This document shows, one piece after another, positions 52,474-61,438 of a stretch of DNA of 64,000 nucleotides. The position numbers and the translations under genes are program-made. Within the stretch, counting starts at the first letter, position 1. Each line of letters opens with the position of its first letter. The notes beneath the pieces are model-generated. The model saw nothing but the letters and a program-made list of their open reading frames with translations. It made no database searches and had not been told where the DNA came from. The stretch spans positions 1-64,000 of the forward strand of contig JANYHF010000052.1 of the NCBI GenBank assembly GCA_025359185.1, written 5' to 3'. This stretch comes from Hyphomicrobiaceae bacterium (GTDB taxonomy: Bacteria > Pseudomonadota > Alphaproteobacteria > Rhizobiales > Hyphomicrobiaceae).

Positions 52474-53849
52474 TCGCGATCCCCTACCGGCGCTATGCGG
52501 GCCGGTCATTGCGTTCTTTGGTGCGCATGGCCTGGCAATCCGTGCCGAACCTGATGCCCAAGGGTCTTTATGCGCGTGCCCTGATCATCATCATCGCGCC
52601 GATTGTTCTGCTCGAATCCGTCGTGGCCTTCGTTTTTATGGAGCGCCACTGGCAGGAGGTGACGCAGCGGCTGTCGGAAGCTACGGCCGGGTCGATTGGG
52701 TCGATCGTTGATAATTACGAAAACTATCACGACAAGGACAATTATCGCGGTCTCGCGGACCTGGCGCTGAAGCGGTTCAATCTGACGGTTGTGGTCGCGC
52801 CCAAAGCCGATCTGCCGCCGCCGCAGGGAAAAGCGATCTTCGATCTGCTCGACCGCATCCTCTCGACGGCAATCAGCATCCAGATCAAGAAGCCCTATTG
52901 GATCGACACCTATTCCAAAGACGTGGAAGTGCGGGTCAAGCTGGACAAATCGACCTTGCGCATCTTCGTGCCGCGCAGCCAGACCTACGCCACCAATTCG
53001 CATATTTTCCTCGTTTGGATGATCGGCACGTCGCTGGTGCTGCTGTCGGTGGCCATTCTCTTCTTGCGCAATCAGATCCGGCCCATCGTCAAACTGGCTG
53101 AAGCGGCCGAAGCCTTCGGCAAGGGACGCCCGATCCCACCCGATTTCCGGGCGAGGGGCGCGCGCGAAATCCGCCAGGCCGCCCACGCCTTCGAGGAAAT
53201 GCGCGACCGCATCGAAAAGCACGTCGAGCAGCGCACCACCATGTTGGCAGGCGTGAGCCACGATCTGCGCACGGTGCTGACGCGGTTCAAGTTGCAGCTG
53301 GCGATGTTCGAAGGCACGCCCGGTATCGAGGGCTTGCGCAGCGATGTCGATGAAATGCAGGCGATGCTTGAGGACTATATGGCGTTCGCCAAGGGCGGTA
53401 GCGGCGAGGCCGCCAAACCCACCGACGTGCGCGCCATGATGGAAGAAGTGCGCGACGGCGCGGCCCATTTCGGCAAAGAGATCGAACTGCGCTTCCGCCG
53501 CCGCCGTAAAATCCCGGTGCCGCTGCGCCGCCACGGCTTCAAGCGCGCCATCGCCAATCTGGTGTCGAACGCGGCCCGCTACGCCGAAAGCATCGTCGTG
53601 ACGGTGACCCAGGACCGCCATTGGTTGCGTATCGAAGTTGACGACAACGGCCCCGGCATTCCCGACGAAAAGCGCGAGGTCGTGTTCCGCCCGTTCCTGC
53701 GCCTCGATCCCAGCCGCAACCAGGATCAGCCCAACACCGGCCTCGGCCTCGCCATCGCCCGCGACATCGCCCGTGTGCATGGCGGCGACATCTGGCTCGA
53801 AGAGAGCGACATGGGTGGGCTAAAGGCGGTGGTACGGGTGCCGGTGTAG
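52470..53849 (+). CDS. Sensor histidine kinase, partner of the PetR-like regulator
   Basis: This codes for 459 aa. Two membrane helices (about residues 36-57 and 180-203) enclose a periplasmic sensor of about 120 residues, followed by a HAMP domain. The H-box is LAGVSHDLRTVLTRF with His near residue 264; Val stands where most kinases have Pro. The N-box is NLVSNAARYA, and the G-boxes are DDNGPGIPDE and NTGLGLAIAR. It resembles EnvZ-type kinases. The signal is unknown. Confidence 0.93.
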   Translation: MIAIPYRRYAGRSLRSLVRMAWQSVPNLMPKGLYARALIIIIAPIVLLESVVAFVFMERHWQEVTQRLSEATAGSIGSIVDNYENYHDKDNYRGLADLALKRFNLTVVVAPKADLPPPQGKAIFDLLDRILSTAISIQIKKPYWIDTYSKDVEVRVKLDKSTLRIFVPRSQTYATNSHIFLVWMIGTSLVLLSVAILFLRNQIRPIVKLAEAAEAFGKGRPIPPDFRARGAREIRQAAHAFEEMRDRIEKHVEQRTTMLAGVSHDLRTVLTRFKLQLAMFEGTPGIEGLRSDVDEMQAMLEDYMAFAKGGSGEAAKPTDVRAMMEEVRDGAAHFGKEIELRFRRRRKIPVPLRRHGFKRAIANLVSNAARYAESIVVTVTQDRHWLRIEVDDNGPGIPDEKREVVFRPFLRLDPSRNQDQPNTGLGLAIARDIARVHGGDIWLEESDMGGLKAVVRVPV

Positions 53850-54129
53850 GCAGGGCGGAGGCTGTTGCGGCGAGCCGCCTGGTGTCACATGCAAGATGGC
53901 CGGCGGCGGGCTTAAATTTTGATTGCGGTAGTCCGCTTTCGAAGGTTCTTCAGTCGCAGTCAGGGTGTGCAAGGGCGGGGGGCTTAGGGCGCTGTTGACC
54001 CGGAACGTACAATATGAGACGCCGATTCCGCCGACGGCGACACTTCCGCTTACAGTTTAAACATCACACGTGAGAACTCTATCGCGACCAGTGAAAGCGG
54101 TAGTCGACAAACTCCAATCCGTTTCAGGC
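53850..54129. other. Convergent intergenic gap, no gene seen
   Basis: 280 nt without a convincing gene. This is the left boundary of the accessory islet that holds the unrecognised 289-aa gene and the broken DUF433/DUF5615 pair. Confidence 0.4.
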
Positions 54130-54999
54130 TTACAGCGGCGGAATTACCAATTTGCCGGTGAGATTGCATCTGACGACGATGGGGGTGGGAAAAGCATAGA
54201 CTTCATCTTTATCCCAGACCACCCGAACTGGCGCGTCAGAGGGAAGACGACCGTCCGTAACGTAAGGCTCCAGGGCAGCTGCGACCACCTGTTCAAGCTC
54301 TTCGATGTGATCGATAAATTGGTCCGTCTCTCGACGGACGGCTATGCTTCTTCCGTCCGAAGCGACCCCGCCACCCATCCCCATCTGCACCTTGCCGTCC
54401 GGGCGCAGCTGCAAAACGTTGATCCCGGCAGCGCGGAGCTTCATGACCTCGTCATCGGTGTAGTTACGAGCTAAGCCCTGCACATCTTTAGTTGCGTAAA
54501 TCTCCGTTAGGCTCGGCCAAGTCGTAAGCACCACGTCCAGCAGAGCCTGCTTAGTCCAGGCGTTATGGTCATAGATTCCGATAGCGTAGAAATCGCGGTC
54601 TTTCACAATCGCGAACAATAACTCCTTGGTACCAGCGATCAGATGAGGGCGACAAGGGGCGGGTGTCGTCCCGAGATGAAAATGCTGGATGCCGTAATCG
54701 TTGAGCATCCCGTCCTCGACCGACAAATTGCCGATCTTACGGCTCTGGTGGGGCCACAGGTCGCCGCCGGCCTCGACCTTCGCCAGGAGTTGCTGCTCGC
54801 CGGAAGCCAGGTGCAGCGGAACGGTGTAATTGGCTTTGTGAACAGCGCGGGTCGAGGCCCGGACGCGACGGTGTCTGATGCTGACATAGGTGTAAATAGT
54901 ATCCTCGTCGTCGGCTGGGTCAGGCGTATATCCCGCGCGTGTTAGCTCATCGGCACACCGCTCGGCAACGTCCCTGATGAAAATGATCTGAAGGACCAT
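54130..54999 (-). CDS. Unrecognised 289-aa protein in accessory islet
   Basis: The predicted protein is soluble and has no signal or membrane segments. Visible features are a His-containing DYGIQHFHLGTT segment near residue 103, a following KELLFAIVKDRDFYAIGIYD beta-strand pattern (nuclease-like strand rhythm), and LPSDAPVRVVWDKDEVYAFP near the C-terminus. The base composition looks poorer in G+C than the neighbours. Together with flanking toxin-antitoxin remnants this suggests horizontally acquired cargo, possibly a defence or toxin component. No function can be assigned. Confidence 0.65.
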   Translation of the reverse strand: MVLQIIFIRDVAERCADELTRAGYTPDPADDEDTIYTYVSIRHRRVRASTRAVHKANYTVPLHLASGEQQLLAKVEAGGDLWPHQSRKIGNLSVEDGMLNDYGIQHFHLGTTPAPCRPHLIAGTKELLFAIVKDRDFYAIGIYDHNAWTKQALLDVVLTTWPSLTEIYATKDVQGLARNYTDDEVMKLRAAGINVLQLRPDGKVQMGMGGGVASDGRSIAVRRETDQFIDHIEELEQVVAAALEPYVTDGRLPSDAPVRVVWDKDEVYAFPTPIVVRCNLTGKLVIPPL

Positions 55000-55436
55000 C
55001 GGACCATCATGGCAGGTTGCTACTGTTCACGACTGACGGAAAAAAGACCAAGCTTCAACCCTGGAGACTAGGCTACAATCCGGACAAACTACAAGCCTGT
55101 GGCCGCCCAGCCTGTGGCCGCCGAGCGAACGACGACCCCTCCTGTGCAGATTTCTCGGACGCCGGCATGACGGTGCCAGCGGCACATTCGGACCACCGGC
55201 GTCGGAGAAGCGCCAGGGCACGAAGTCGCGGGAGGTGGAGGACCGAGGTGCAGCGAGCGCTTTATCGATTTGATCTTTGCGCCGGTATTGATCGAGGCCG
55301 CTTGGCGGCGCAAATTAGCCCGCGCTGTGGTAGATCGGTCAACGGCTCGGTGTGGGTATCCAACTGGGCCATCCGCCGTTCCCGCATCGGGACTGGCACG
55401 GACCGATGGTTATGATAGGGTGACCATAAGACGACA
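55000..55436. other. Gap with no recognisable gene
   Basis: About 440 nt contain only overlapping short ORFs without domains. A short tandem repeat (GCCTGTGGCCGCC, twice, near 55094-55125) is present. It is probably remnants of insertions beside the DUF433 gene. Confidence 0.4.
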
Positions 55437-55685
55437 CTGCTCGACAGAATTGCCATCGACCCGCAGGTCTGCTTCGGCAAGCCGTGCATCAAAGGTACGC
55501 GCATCTGGGTCTCGCTGATCCTGGATTTTCTGGCGGGCGGGCAGAGCGAAGCGCAGGTTCACGCGGCCTATCCGCAATTGCAGCCGGACGATATCCGGGC
55601 CGCGCTCGCCTACGCGGCAGAGGTCGCGCGCAAGCGGATCGTCCCCGTGCTCGTCGCGCCGGTGCCGAGTGCGGCAGCCGAATGA
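55437..55685 (+). pseudogene. DUF433 antitoxin-like gene, start frameshifted
   Basis: DRIAIDPQVCFGKPCIKGTR, then IWVSLILDFLAGGQSEAQVH and DDIRAALAYAAEVARKRI, is a nearly complete DUF433 protein. In its frame there is no ATG or GTG after the upstream TAG at 55416. The GTG at 55420 (with ACC) would be the expected start but lies in another frame, so a small indel has separated the start from the body. A CTG start at 55437 is possible, so some protein could still be made. Confidence 0.7.
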
Positions 55686-55867
55686 AGTTCAAGCTGGACG
55701 AAAACCTCGGCTCGCGGGGCAAGGCTCTGCTGGAGGCTGAAGGCCATGATGTCATGACCATCGCTGAGCAGCAGATGAGCGGCGCGCAGGACGAGCGCCC
55801 CCCAAAAACCCGACCGCGCGCCCCGGCCCCCCGTTTGCTGCTAGCCAGCACCGCCCCCATTGTGTAA
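55682..55867 (+). pseudogene. DUF5615 PIN-like toxin, C-terminus lost
   Basis: The start overlaps the DUF433 stop (ATGA). MKFKLDENLGSRGKALLEAE and GHDVMTIAEQQMSGAQDE follow the family for about 38 residues. The frame then turns into a Pro/Arg-rich tail (RPPKTRPRAPAPRLLLASTA) unlike DUF5615. The toxin is therefore dead. The gene at 31892 is broken at almost the same position in the fold. Confidence 0.75.
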
Positions 55868-55936
55868 GACCCTCACATATTTCCGAAACCGCGCGCTCGT
55901 CTTTGAGCCGCCTTATCCGCCGCGACCCGTACCCCC

Positions 55937-56344
55937 ATGCAAACTGTTCTGCTTGTCGTTCATCTCATGCTGGCCCTCTCGCTGATCGGCACGATCATGC
56001 TCCAACGCTCCGAAGGCGGGGGCCTCGGGATCGGCGGCGGCGGGGGCGGCGGCTTCATGACCGGGCGGGGCACGGCCAATGCGCTGACACGGCTGACAGC
56101 GTTGCTGGCGGCGGGGTTCTTCATCACCAGCATCGGACTGACGCTGTTGGCGCGCTACGACCATCAGGCCCGTTCTCTCACCGATACGATTGGCAAGCCT
56201 GCGGTGACGGCGCCCGTGTCTGGCACGGCACCGGCTGCCCCGGCACCAGTCACAGCACCCGCCGCGGCCACGCCTGCGCCCGCCAAGGAGCCGCTGCCAA
56301 AACTGGATTCCATCCTGCCCGCCGATCCGGCCAAGAAGCCATAG
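55937..56344 (+). CDS. secG: Preprotein translocase subunit SecG
   Basis: This codes for 135 aa. Two membrane helices (about 3-20 and 54-74) flank the conserved MLQRSEGGGLGIGGGGGGG and FMTGRGTANALTRLTALLA. The long Pro/Ala-rich C-terminal tail is typical of alphaproteobacterial SecG. It assists SecYE-mediated export. It is followed 26 nt later by ruvX. Confidence 0.95.
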   Translation: MQTVLLVVHLMLALSLIGTIMLQRSEGGGLGIGGGGGGGFMTGRGTANALTRLTALLAAGFFITSIGLTLLARYDHQARSLTDTIGKPAVTAPVSGTAPAAPAPVTAPAAATPAPAKEPLPKLDSILPADPAKKP

Positions 56345-56370
56345 CTTTGGCCGTCCCTGCTGACCACGGC

Positions 56371-56829
56371 ATGGACGCCTTCGCCTCGCAGCTGATCGCG
56401 GGCCGCCCCGTGCTTGGCTTGGACCTTGGCACCAAGACCATCGGCATCGCGGTGTCGGACACCAGTTGCATCATCGCCTCGGCGCTGGAAACCATCTGGC
56501 GCACAAAATTCCGCGACGATGCTGGGGCGCTGCTGGACCTTGCCCACGAATTTGACGCCTGCGGGCTGGTCGTTGGCTTGCCGCTCAACATGGGCGGCAG
56601 CGAGGGGCCTCGGGCGCAATCCACCCGCGCGTTCGTTCGCAACCTGTCCACGTTGACGCCGCTGCCGATTGCCTTTTGGGACGAGCGGTTGTCCACGGCC
56701 GCCGCCGAGCGCGTCCTGCTAGCCGCCGACGCCAGCCGCAAACGCCGCGCCGAAGTCATCGACAAAGCCGCCGCCGCCTACATCCTGCAAGGCGCGCTGG
56801 ACCGGCTGGGCTATCTCAGGACGGCGTGA
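56371..56829 (+). CDS. ruvX: Holliday junction resolvase-like RuvX (YqgF)
   Basis: This codes for 152 aa. It has an RNase H-like fold with VLGLDLGTKTIGIAVSD (first catalytic Asp), LVVGLPLNMGGSEGPRAQST, and FWDERLSTAAAERVLL (second acidic motif), ending DKAAAAYILQGALDRL. It is essential for pre-16S rRNA processing in many bacteria. The start at 56371 is conservative; a TTG 24 nt upstream is possible. Confidence 0.92.
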   Translation: MDAFASQLIAGRPVLGLDLGTKTIGIAVSDTSCIIASALETIWRTKFRDDAGALLDLAHEFDACGLVVGLPLNMGGSEGPRAQSTRAFVRNLSTLTPLPIAFWDERLSTAAAERVLLAADASRKRRAEVIDKAAAAYILQGALDRLGYLRTA

Positions 56830-56880
56830 ACCGGGGGGGGCGCGAAAATGAGAAGTGTGCGGATATGCTGCAAAACTTTC

Positions 56881-57000
56881 CGGCCCCACCCCCACCTTGT
56901 TCCTCCCCCGTCAAGGGGGAGGAGACGCTTGAGTCCATGATGGGGTTCGGGCGTCTCGTCCCCCTTGAGGGGGAAAAGACAGGATGGGGGTGGAGCGGGA
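56881..57000. repeat. Palindromic intergenic repeat (family A)
   Basis: CCCCACCCCCACCTTGTTCC and its complement GGATGGGGGTGGAGCGGG form the outer arms, with CCTCCCCCGTCAAGGGGGAGG and GTCCCCCTTGAGGGGGAAAA inside. It matches the element at 34091-34210 along most of its length. It lies between convergent ruvX and dapE. Confidence 0.7.
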
Positions 57001-57028
57001 TTGCCCCTCAGCGGGAACCCTATAGCCC

Positions 57029-58195
57029 TCACGTCACCGCGAAATAGCCGTTGAGGAAACCGCGATAGATGCCGGTCAGAGCCGTGAGATCGGCCAACGC
57101 CACGCGCTCGTCGATGGCGTGGATTGTCTTGTTGACAAGGCCGAACTCGATCACCGGGCAGTAGTCCTTGATGAAGCGGGCGTCCGACGTGCCGCCCGTT
57201 GTCGAGAGTTCGGGCGTGCGGCCGGTAGCGGCGTGGACGGCGGCAATCATGGTGTCCACCAGCGGGCCAGGCTTGGTCACGAAGGCATCGGCATTGCCGT
57301 TGAAGCTGGCCTCAAGCGTCAACCCCGTGCCCGTCAGCGCGTTTTCCGCCTCGCGATGGATCAGCGCCTCAAGGCTCGCGGCCGAATGGCGATCATTGTA
57401 CCGCACGTTCAACCGCGCCTCGGCGGCGGCCGGAATGACGTTGTAGGCTGGATTTCCTGTCTCGATGGAGACGATCTCAAGATTGGAGGGTGTAAAGACC
57501 TCCGTGCCCTCGTCGAGCCGCAGCGCATTCAAGGCCGCGCAGACACGGATGAGCCCGCGCAACGGATTGTTGGCGAGCTGCGGATAGGCCACATGCCCTT
57601 GTTTCCCGCGCACCACCAGCCGACCGTTCAAACTCCCGCGCCGGCCGATCTTGATCGCATCGCCCAGCCGCTCCGGGTTCGACGGCTCGCCCACCAGGCT
57701 GTGGTTCGGCGTGTGCCCCTTGGCCGCCATCCATTCGAGTACTTTTACAGTGCCGTTGACGGCGGGGCCTTCTTCGTCGCCGGTGATGAGAAGGCTGATC
57801 GAGCCCTTGCCAAGCTTCTCGGGATTGGCAATAAAATCGAGTGTGGCGGCCAGAAAGCAGGCGATGTTGCCCTTCATATCGATGGCGCCCCGGCCATACA
57901 TGAGACCATCGGCGATGGCCGCGTCAAAGGGCGGGTGCTTCCAGAGCGCCGAATCCCCGGTCGGGACAACGTCGGTATGGCCAGCAAAACATAAGTGCGG
58001 AGCGCCGCCGCCGATGCGTGCAAAGAGGTTATCGACATCCGGCGTGCCGGGCGCCGAAAACACCAGCCGGTGACACTGGAATCCCGCCGGTTCGAGCACG
58101 TTTTGCAGATAGGTCAGTGCACCGCCCTCGACAGGGGTGATGCTGGCGCAGCGGATCAGGGCCGCCGTATGGGCGATGGGATCGTGTGTGGTCAT
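57029..58195 (-). CDS. dapE: Succinyl-diaminopimelate desuccinylase
   Basis: This codes for 388 aa. It is an M20 family zinc enzyme with HLCFAGHTDVVPTGDSALWK (metal His and Asp), YGRGAIDMKGNIACFLAA (bridging Asp), ITGDEEGPAVNGTVK (catalytic Glu pair), and TGGTSDARFIKDYCPVIEFG, which is diagnostic of DapE. It cleaves succinate from N-succinyl-diaminopimelate for lysine and cell-wall synthesis. Confidence 0.96.
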   Translation of the reverse strand: MTTHDPIAHTAALIRCASITPVEGGALTYLQNVLEPAGFQCHRLVFSAPGTPDVDNLFARIGGGAPHLCFAGHTDVVPTGDSALWKHPPFDAAIADGLMYGRGAIDMKGNIACFLAATLDFIANPEKLGKGSISLLITGDEEGPAVNGTVKVLEWMAAKGHTPNHSLVGEPSNPERLGDAIKIGRRGSLNGRLVVRGKQGHVAYPQLANNPLRGLIRVCAALNALRLDEGTEVFTPSNLEIVSIETGNPAYNVIPAAAEARLNVRYNDRHSAASLEALIHREAENALTGTGLTLEASFNGNADAFVTKPGPLVDTMIAAVHAATGRTPELSTTGGTSDARFIKDYCPVIEFGLVNKTIHAIDERVALADLTALTGIYRGFLNGYFAVT

Positions 58196-58231
58196 AGGCT
58201 CTGGATGCCATGAGGGCGCAGAGGCGTCCAG

Positions 58232-58972
58232 TCACCCCTGAACCGCAGTTGGTTTTGCGAGAATGGGCACGGCGGCAGTCTCGCGTTGCAGCAGCCCAAT
58301 CTTCTGCCAGATTTTCTCCGACAGATTGGCCGCAAGCTGCTCCAGATCGTTGACCGTGGCGATCACCACGCTGTCGCCCGAGCTTTGCGCATAAAGCGCA
58401 GCGACCTTGGCGGTCAGCGACAGCATTTCCGAGCAATAATCGAGATAGCGCGAGAGCTCGAACGGGGTCAGTAGATTCTCAGGTGACGCGGCGGTGGCAG
58501 GCCCGGGCTGCGTGACCACACTCGGGTCTTTGGTCAGCTGGTGCATGTCGACGATGTGGATCAAGGAACGCAACTCATGCAGCTGTTTCAGCGCCTGGGC
58601 GCGCTTGGCCATCTGCTCAAAGCGCGTGATGAACAGCACGGCCGCCCCGACCAGCACAATGATGTTGAAGCCGGAATCGATGCCTTGCAGCACGGAATAG
58701 ATGTTCTCGGCGTTGCGGCGATAATCGATGTTCGCCCCGATAACGCCGAGCAGTAACAGGCCGGCAACAATCAGCGCGCCTTCAAGCCATCGGAATCGCA
58801 AGTCAGGCCGCGCAATCAGTTCGGCCTTGCCTGCAGCCATCCGCGCTGTTTCCATGATCTCGCCGCACAGCTTGGCAAGGCCCGATTGCGGAAAGCGCGC
58901 GCGGATCCGCCGCTCAAGTTTCTCCAGCGTGGCAATGATCTTGCCGGGATCGAGTGCGCGGTAACTCGCCAT
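58232..58972 (-). CDS. Two-pass membrane protein of envelope cluster
   Basis: This codes for 246 aa. The membrane helices lie at about residues 66-83 (LEGALIVAGLLLLGVIGANI) and 98-118 (IDSGFNIIVLVGAAVLFITR). A soluble C-terminal region is rich in helices (LSRYLDYCSEMLSLTAKVAA). No family is recognised. It lies 9 nt after the double solute-binding gene on the same strand and is probably co-transcribed with it, so it may be its membrane partner. Confidence 0.7.
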   Translation of the reverse strand: MASYRALDPGKIIATLEKLERRIRARFPQSGLAKLCGEIMETARMAAGKAELIARPDLRFRWLEGALIVAGLLLLGVIGANIDYRRNAENIYSVLQGIDSGFNIIVLVGAAVLFITRFEQMAKRAQALKQLHELRSLIHIVDMHQLTKDPSVVTQPGPATAASPENLLTPFELSRYLDYCSEMLSLTAKVAALYAQSSGDSVVIATVNDLEQLAANLSEKIWQKIGLLQRETAAVPILAKPTAVQG

Positions 58973-58981
58973 GGCGCTCGC

Positions 58982-61036
58982 CTACTGCACGAGCCGCGCA
59001 TCCCGGCTGGACAGTTGTCCGGGACCAAACCGGCGCATCACGATTTCCCAATATCGGCCGCTGGCCTTCAGAGCGGCCAGGCCATCATTCAGCCGGCCAA
59101 TGAGTTCGGCGCTCTTGGGGTCGGACTTTGGCGAGATGGCGCTCAACTCGCGGAAGGCGACGGGCCGGCTGACGACTTCGACATGGTCAGCAATGCCCAG
59201 GCGCTCAATGACGGCCAACCCCGTGAAATCGTCCGTAAAGACCGCATCGACTTCGTTGCGATCCAGCGCCGCCAGGCATTCGTCCACGGACGACCGGCGC
59301 AACAGCGTCAGCATCTCTTGCTTGATCCATTGGCGTTCGGGAGTATCCAAAGCATCAGTGTTTTCGCTGGCCGCCGCACAAATGATGTGACCGGCCACCT
59401 GATCATCAAGTTCAAAGGTGAAGTCCGAACCATGCCGTACAAAGAAGAGTTTGAGAGTTTGCAACACGGGCTTGGAGAACAGAAAGGTGTCGCACATCTT
59501 GGCGTCACTGGCCGTCAAGGCCGCCTTGTGATCGCAGTCAGGCTTCGACCAGGGCATTCCGAGCCGTGAGCCGGTGGCACCCAAAACCCGCTCGGCCATG
59601 CTCTTGCCATCAACCGACCAAGCCAGTTTCGTTGGCTGGCCATTCAAGCTGGCCGCAACCAATTCGGCGATCAGGCCGCCCGACGGCACCTTGGGTTCAA
59701 CGAGGCCTGGCAACGGGTAGGCCGCCAGCTCAAGCGTTTCGGTGATAGCCGGTTTGACGTCGGGTAGGGCCGCCAGCAGTGGCAACGGCTCGATCGCCAC
59801 CAGCTTTAACGAACCGATCGGCGACAGAGCTGTCTTGGTCTGCATCGTCACAACGGATTTTGTTTGAAGGCCGGTCGCCGCAAGCTGGGCAGGGCCCGCA
59901 GGCCCGGTTGCGCTCACCTGCGACGCGGGCGTAGGCGCAGGTGCTGCAGCCGCCGACGGGGACGCAACAGGTGTCCCCAGTTTGGCCGTCGCGGCGACGG
60001 CCGTTGGTATGGGCTTCGGCACAGCCGGTGTTTCCGTTTGCGCCTCAGCCATGGTGGCGTCCGGCGTTATGCCTGCGAGCGATTGGCCGGCCGTTTCAAA
60101 GCGCTGCCAACCCGGCACGCCGGATCTCCCATCCATGGCCGCCCACATGACACCGCGCTCGTTCTGCCGCAGCCATTGCACTGCTGCGGGCAGATTGCGG
60201 ATGAATTGCAGCACCGGCTGATAGCGGTACAATTGCGGACGCCAATTGAAGGTCGCCAGCAAACGGGACACGCTAACCGTTTCGACGCCGTTCGCAGGGG
60301 CAAAACCTACGGCGTCACCAGCCTTGATCCGGGTTGATATGTATACGGAAGCGAAATTCTCCACCCATGGGATCGCAACCAGATGCAGGCCCCTGTTCTG
60401 GGGCAACCGGCTCAGGATATGGCCATCAGCACCCGCCACAATCAGCAACGCCTTGGCCTGGCCCGCAAGCACAGCCTCGGCCGCCCTGTCGAGATCGGCG
60501 GCACCCAGCTGGACCGGAATACTCAGCAGTGAGAACACCACGCGGGCCGTGACGCGGCTGTCGCTGTCGGCCCCCGGTGCGATGACTTGCTGGCCCGCAA
60601 GATCGGCGGCCGAATGAACATCAGGCCCAGCCACCAGGTAAACGGTATTTTCCGATAGCTTCATGACGGCGCTCAACCTTTGATCGGCGCCACGCAGTCC
60701 GCCTTCCAGTTTCGCATAGGCTGTGATGTCGGCATCAACGACCGCCATGTCGATGCCGCGCGTGTGCAACAGATCGCGCGTGTTGGCGATGGGGCCCAGG
60801 CCAACAACAGGCAGAATGCGCGGAAAACCAGACGCGGCAAAGGCTTTTGCGAGATCCTGGATGCTGCCGCCATCCGCATCATCGGAGCCCGACGGAGCCT
60901 CAGTGACAATTGTCACAACATTGTCGTTGGTCCAGATATTAGTTTGGTTCAGCCTCGGCGTTTTGGCCGCCGCAGCCAGCAATAACATTGGCAAGAGAAC
61001 GGCGGCGAGCCCATACGACCTAACGCGAGAACGCAT
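58982..61036 (-). CDS. Double solute-binding protein (TAXI-like plus SBP_bac_3-like)
   Basis: This codes for 684 aa with a signal peptide (MRSRVRSYGLAAVLLPMLLL). Residues about 40-300 resemble TAXI-type TRAP binding proteins (GIDMAVVDADITAYAKLEGG, TVYLVAGPDVHSAADLAGQQ). After a long Pro/Ala/Thr linker (about 330-400), residues about 440-670 form an SBP_bac_3-like domain (GSRLGMPWSKPDCDHKAALT, DEVDAVFTDD-like EVDAVFTDDFTGLAVIERLG). The second domain is clearly related to the LysM protein at 61439. No transport genes are adjacent, so a sensory or structural role is possible. Confidence 0.75.
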   Translation of the reverse strand: MRSRVRSYGLAAVLLPMLLLAAAAKTPRLNQTNIWTNDNVVTIVTEAPSGSDDADGGSIQDLAKAFAASGFPRILPVVGLGPIANTRDLLHTRGIDMAVVDADITAYAKLEGGLRGADQRLSAVMKLSENTVYLVAGPDVHSAADLAGQQVIAPGADSDSRVTARVVFSLLSIPVQLGAADLDRAAEAVLAGQAKALLIVAGADGHILSRLPQNRGLHLVAIPWVENFASVYISTRIKAGDAVGFAPANGVETVSVSRLLATFNWRPQLYRYQPVLQFIRNLPAAVQWLRQNERGVMWAAMDGRSGVPGWQRFETAGQSLAGITPDATMAEAQTETPAVPKPIPTAVAATAKLGTPVASPSAAAAPAPTPASQVSATGPAGPAQLAATGLQTKSVVTMQTKTALSPIGSLKLVAIEPLPLLAALPDVKPAITETLELAAYPLPGLVEPKVPSGGLIAELVAASLNGQPTKLAWSVDGKSMAERVLGATGSRLGMPWSKPDCDHKAALTASDAKMCDTFLFSKPVLQTLKLFFVRHGSDFTFELDDQVAGHIICAAASENTDALDTPERQWIKQEMLTLLRRSSVDECLAALDRNEVDAVFTDDFTGLAVIERLGIADHVEVVSRPVAFRELSAISPKSDPKSAELIGRLNDGLAALKASGRYWEIVMRRFGPGQLSSRDARLVQ

Positions 61037-61438
61037 ACCAAAGCCCCTTCAACATCATTGGGATGGCCCGCAGCCCCCACCGGATATGACGAACGCATTC
61101 CACAGCAAACGCGTTCAGCGCTAGGGCCACATCCAGGCGAGTTTGTGTCGGTGGCGCGGCAATACCGGCATGCAACGGAGCTGGTGGATTGAGCAGCTGC
61201 GCGGCATGGCGTGCTCAGTCGCAACCTCGCCGCAATTGAGAACGACAAGTTTGTCAGGGCCAGTGGGCAATTTGTGCGGCCTTCGATCGCGAAATTGAAG
61301 AATATCTCTCAGTCACAACATGCTGGCTCCAGTTCGTTGAGGCCGACGCTGAGGCTGCCGGCGTAGTGCATCACACGATTTGCTGAGAGCCTGGACAGAG
61401 CATGATAACGTCGGGCGTTGGGGTGAAGGAATAGCGTC
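61037..61438. other. Divergent intergenic region of envelope cluster
   Basis: About 400 nt between the two solute-binding genes with no convincing gene. The likely promoters for both directions lie here, but none was identified with confidence. Confidence 0.4.
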
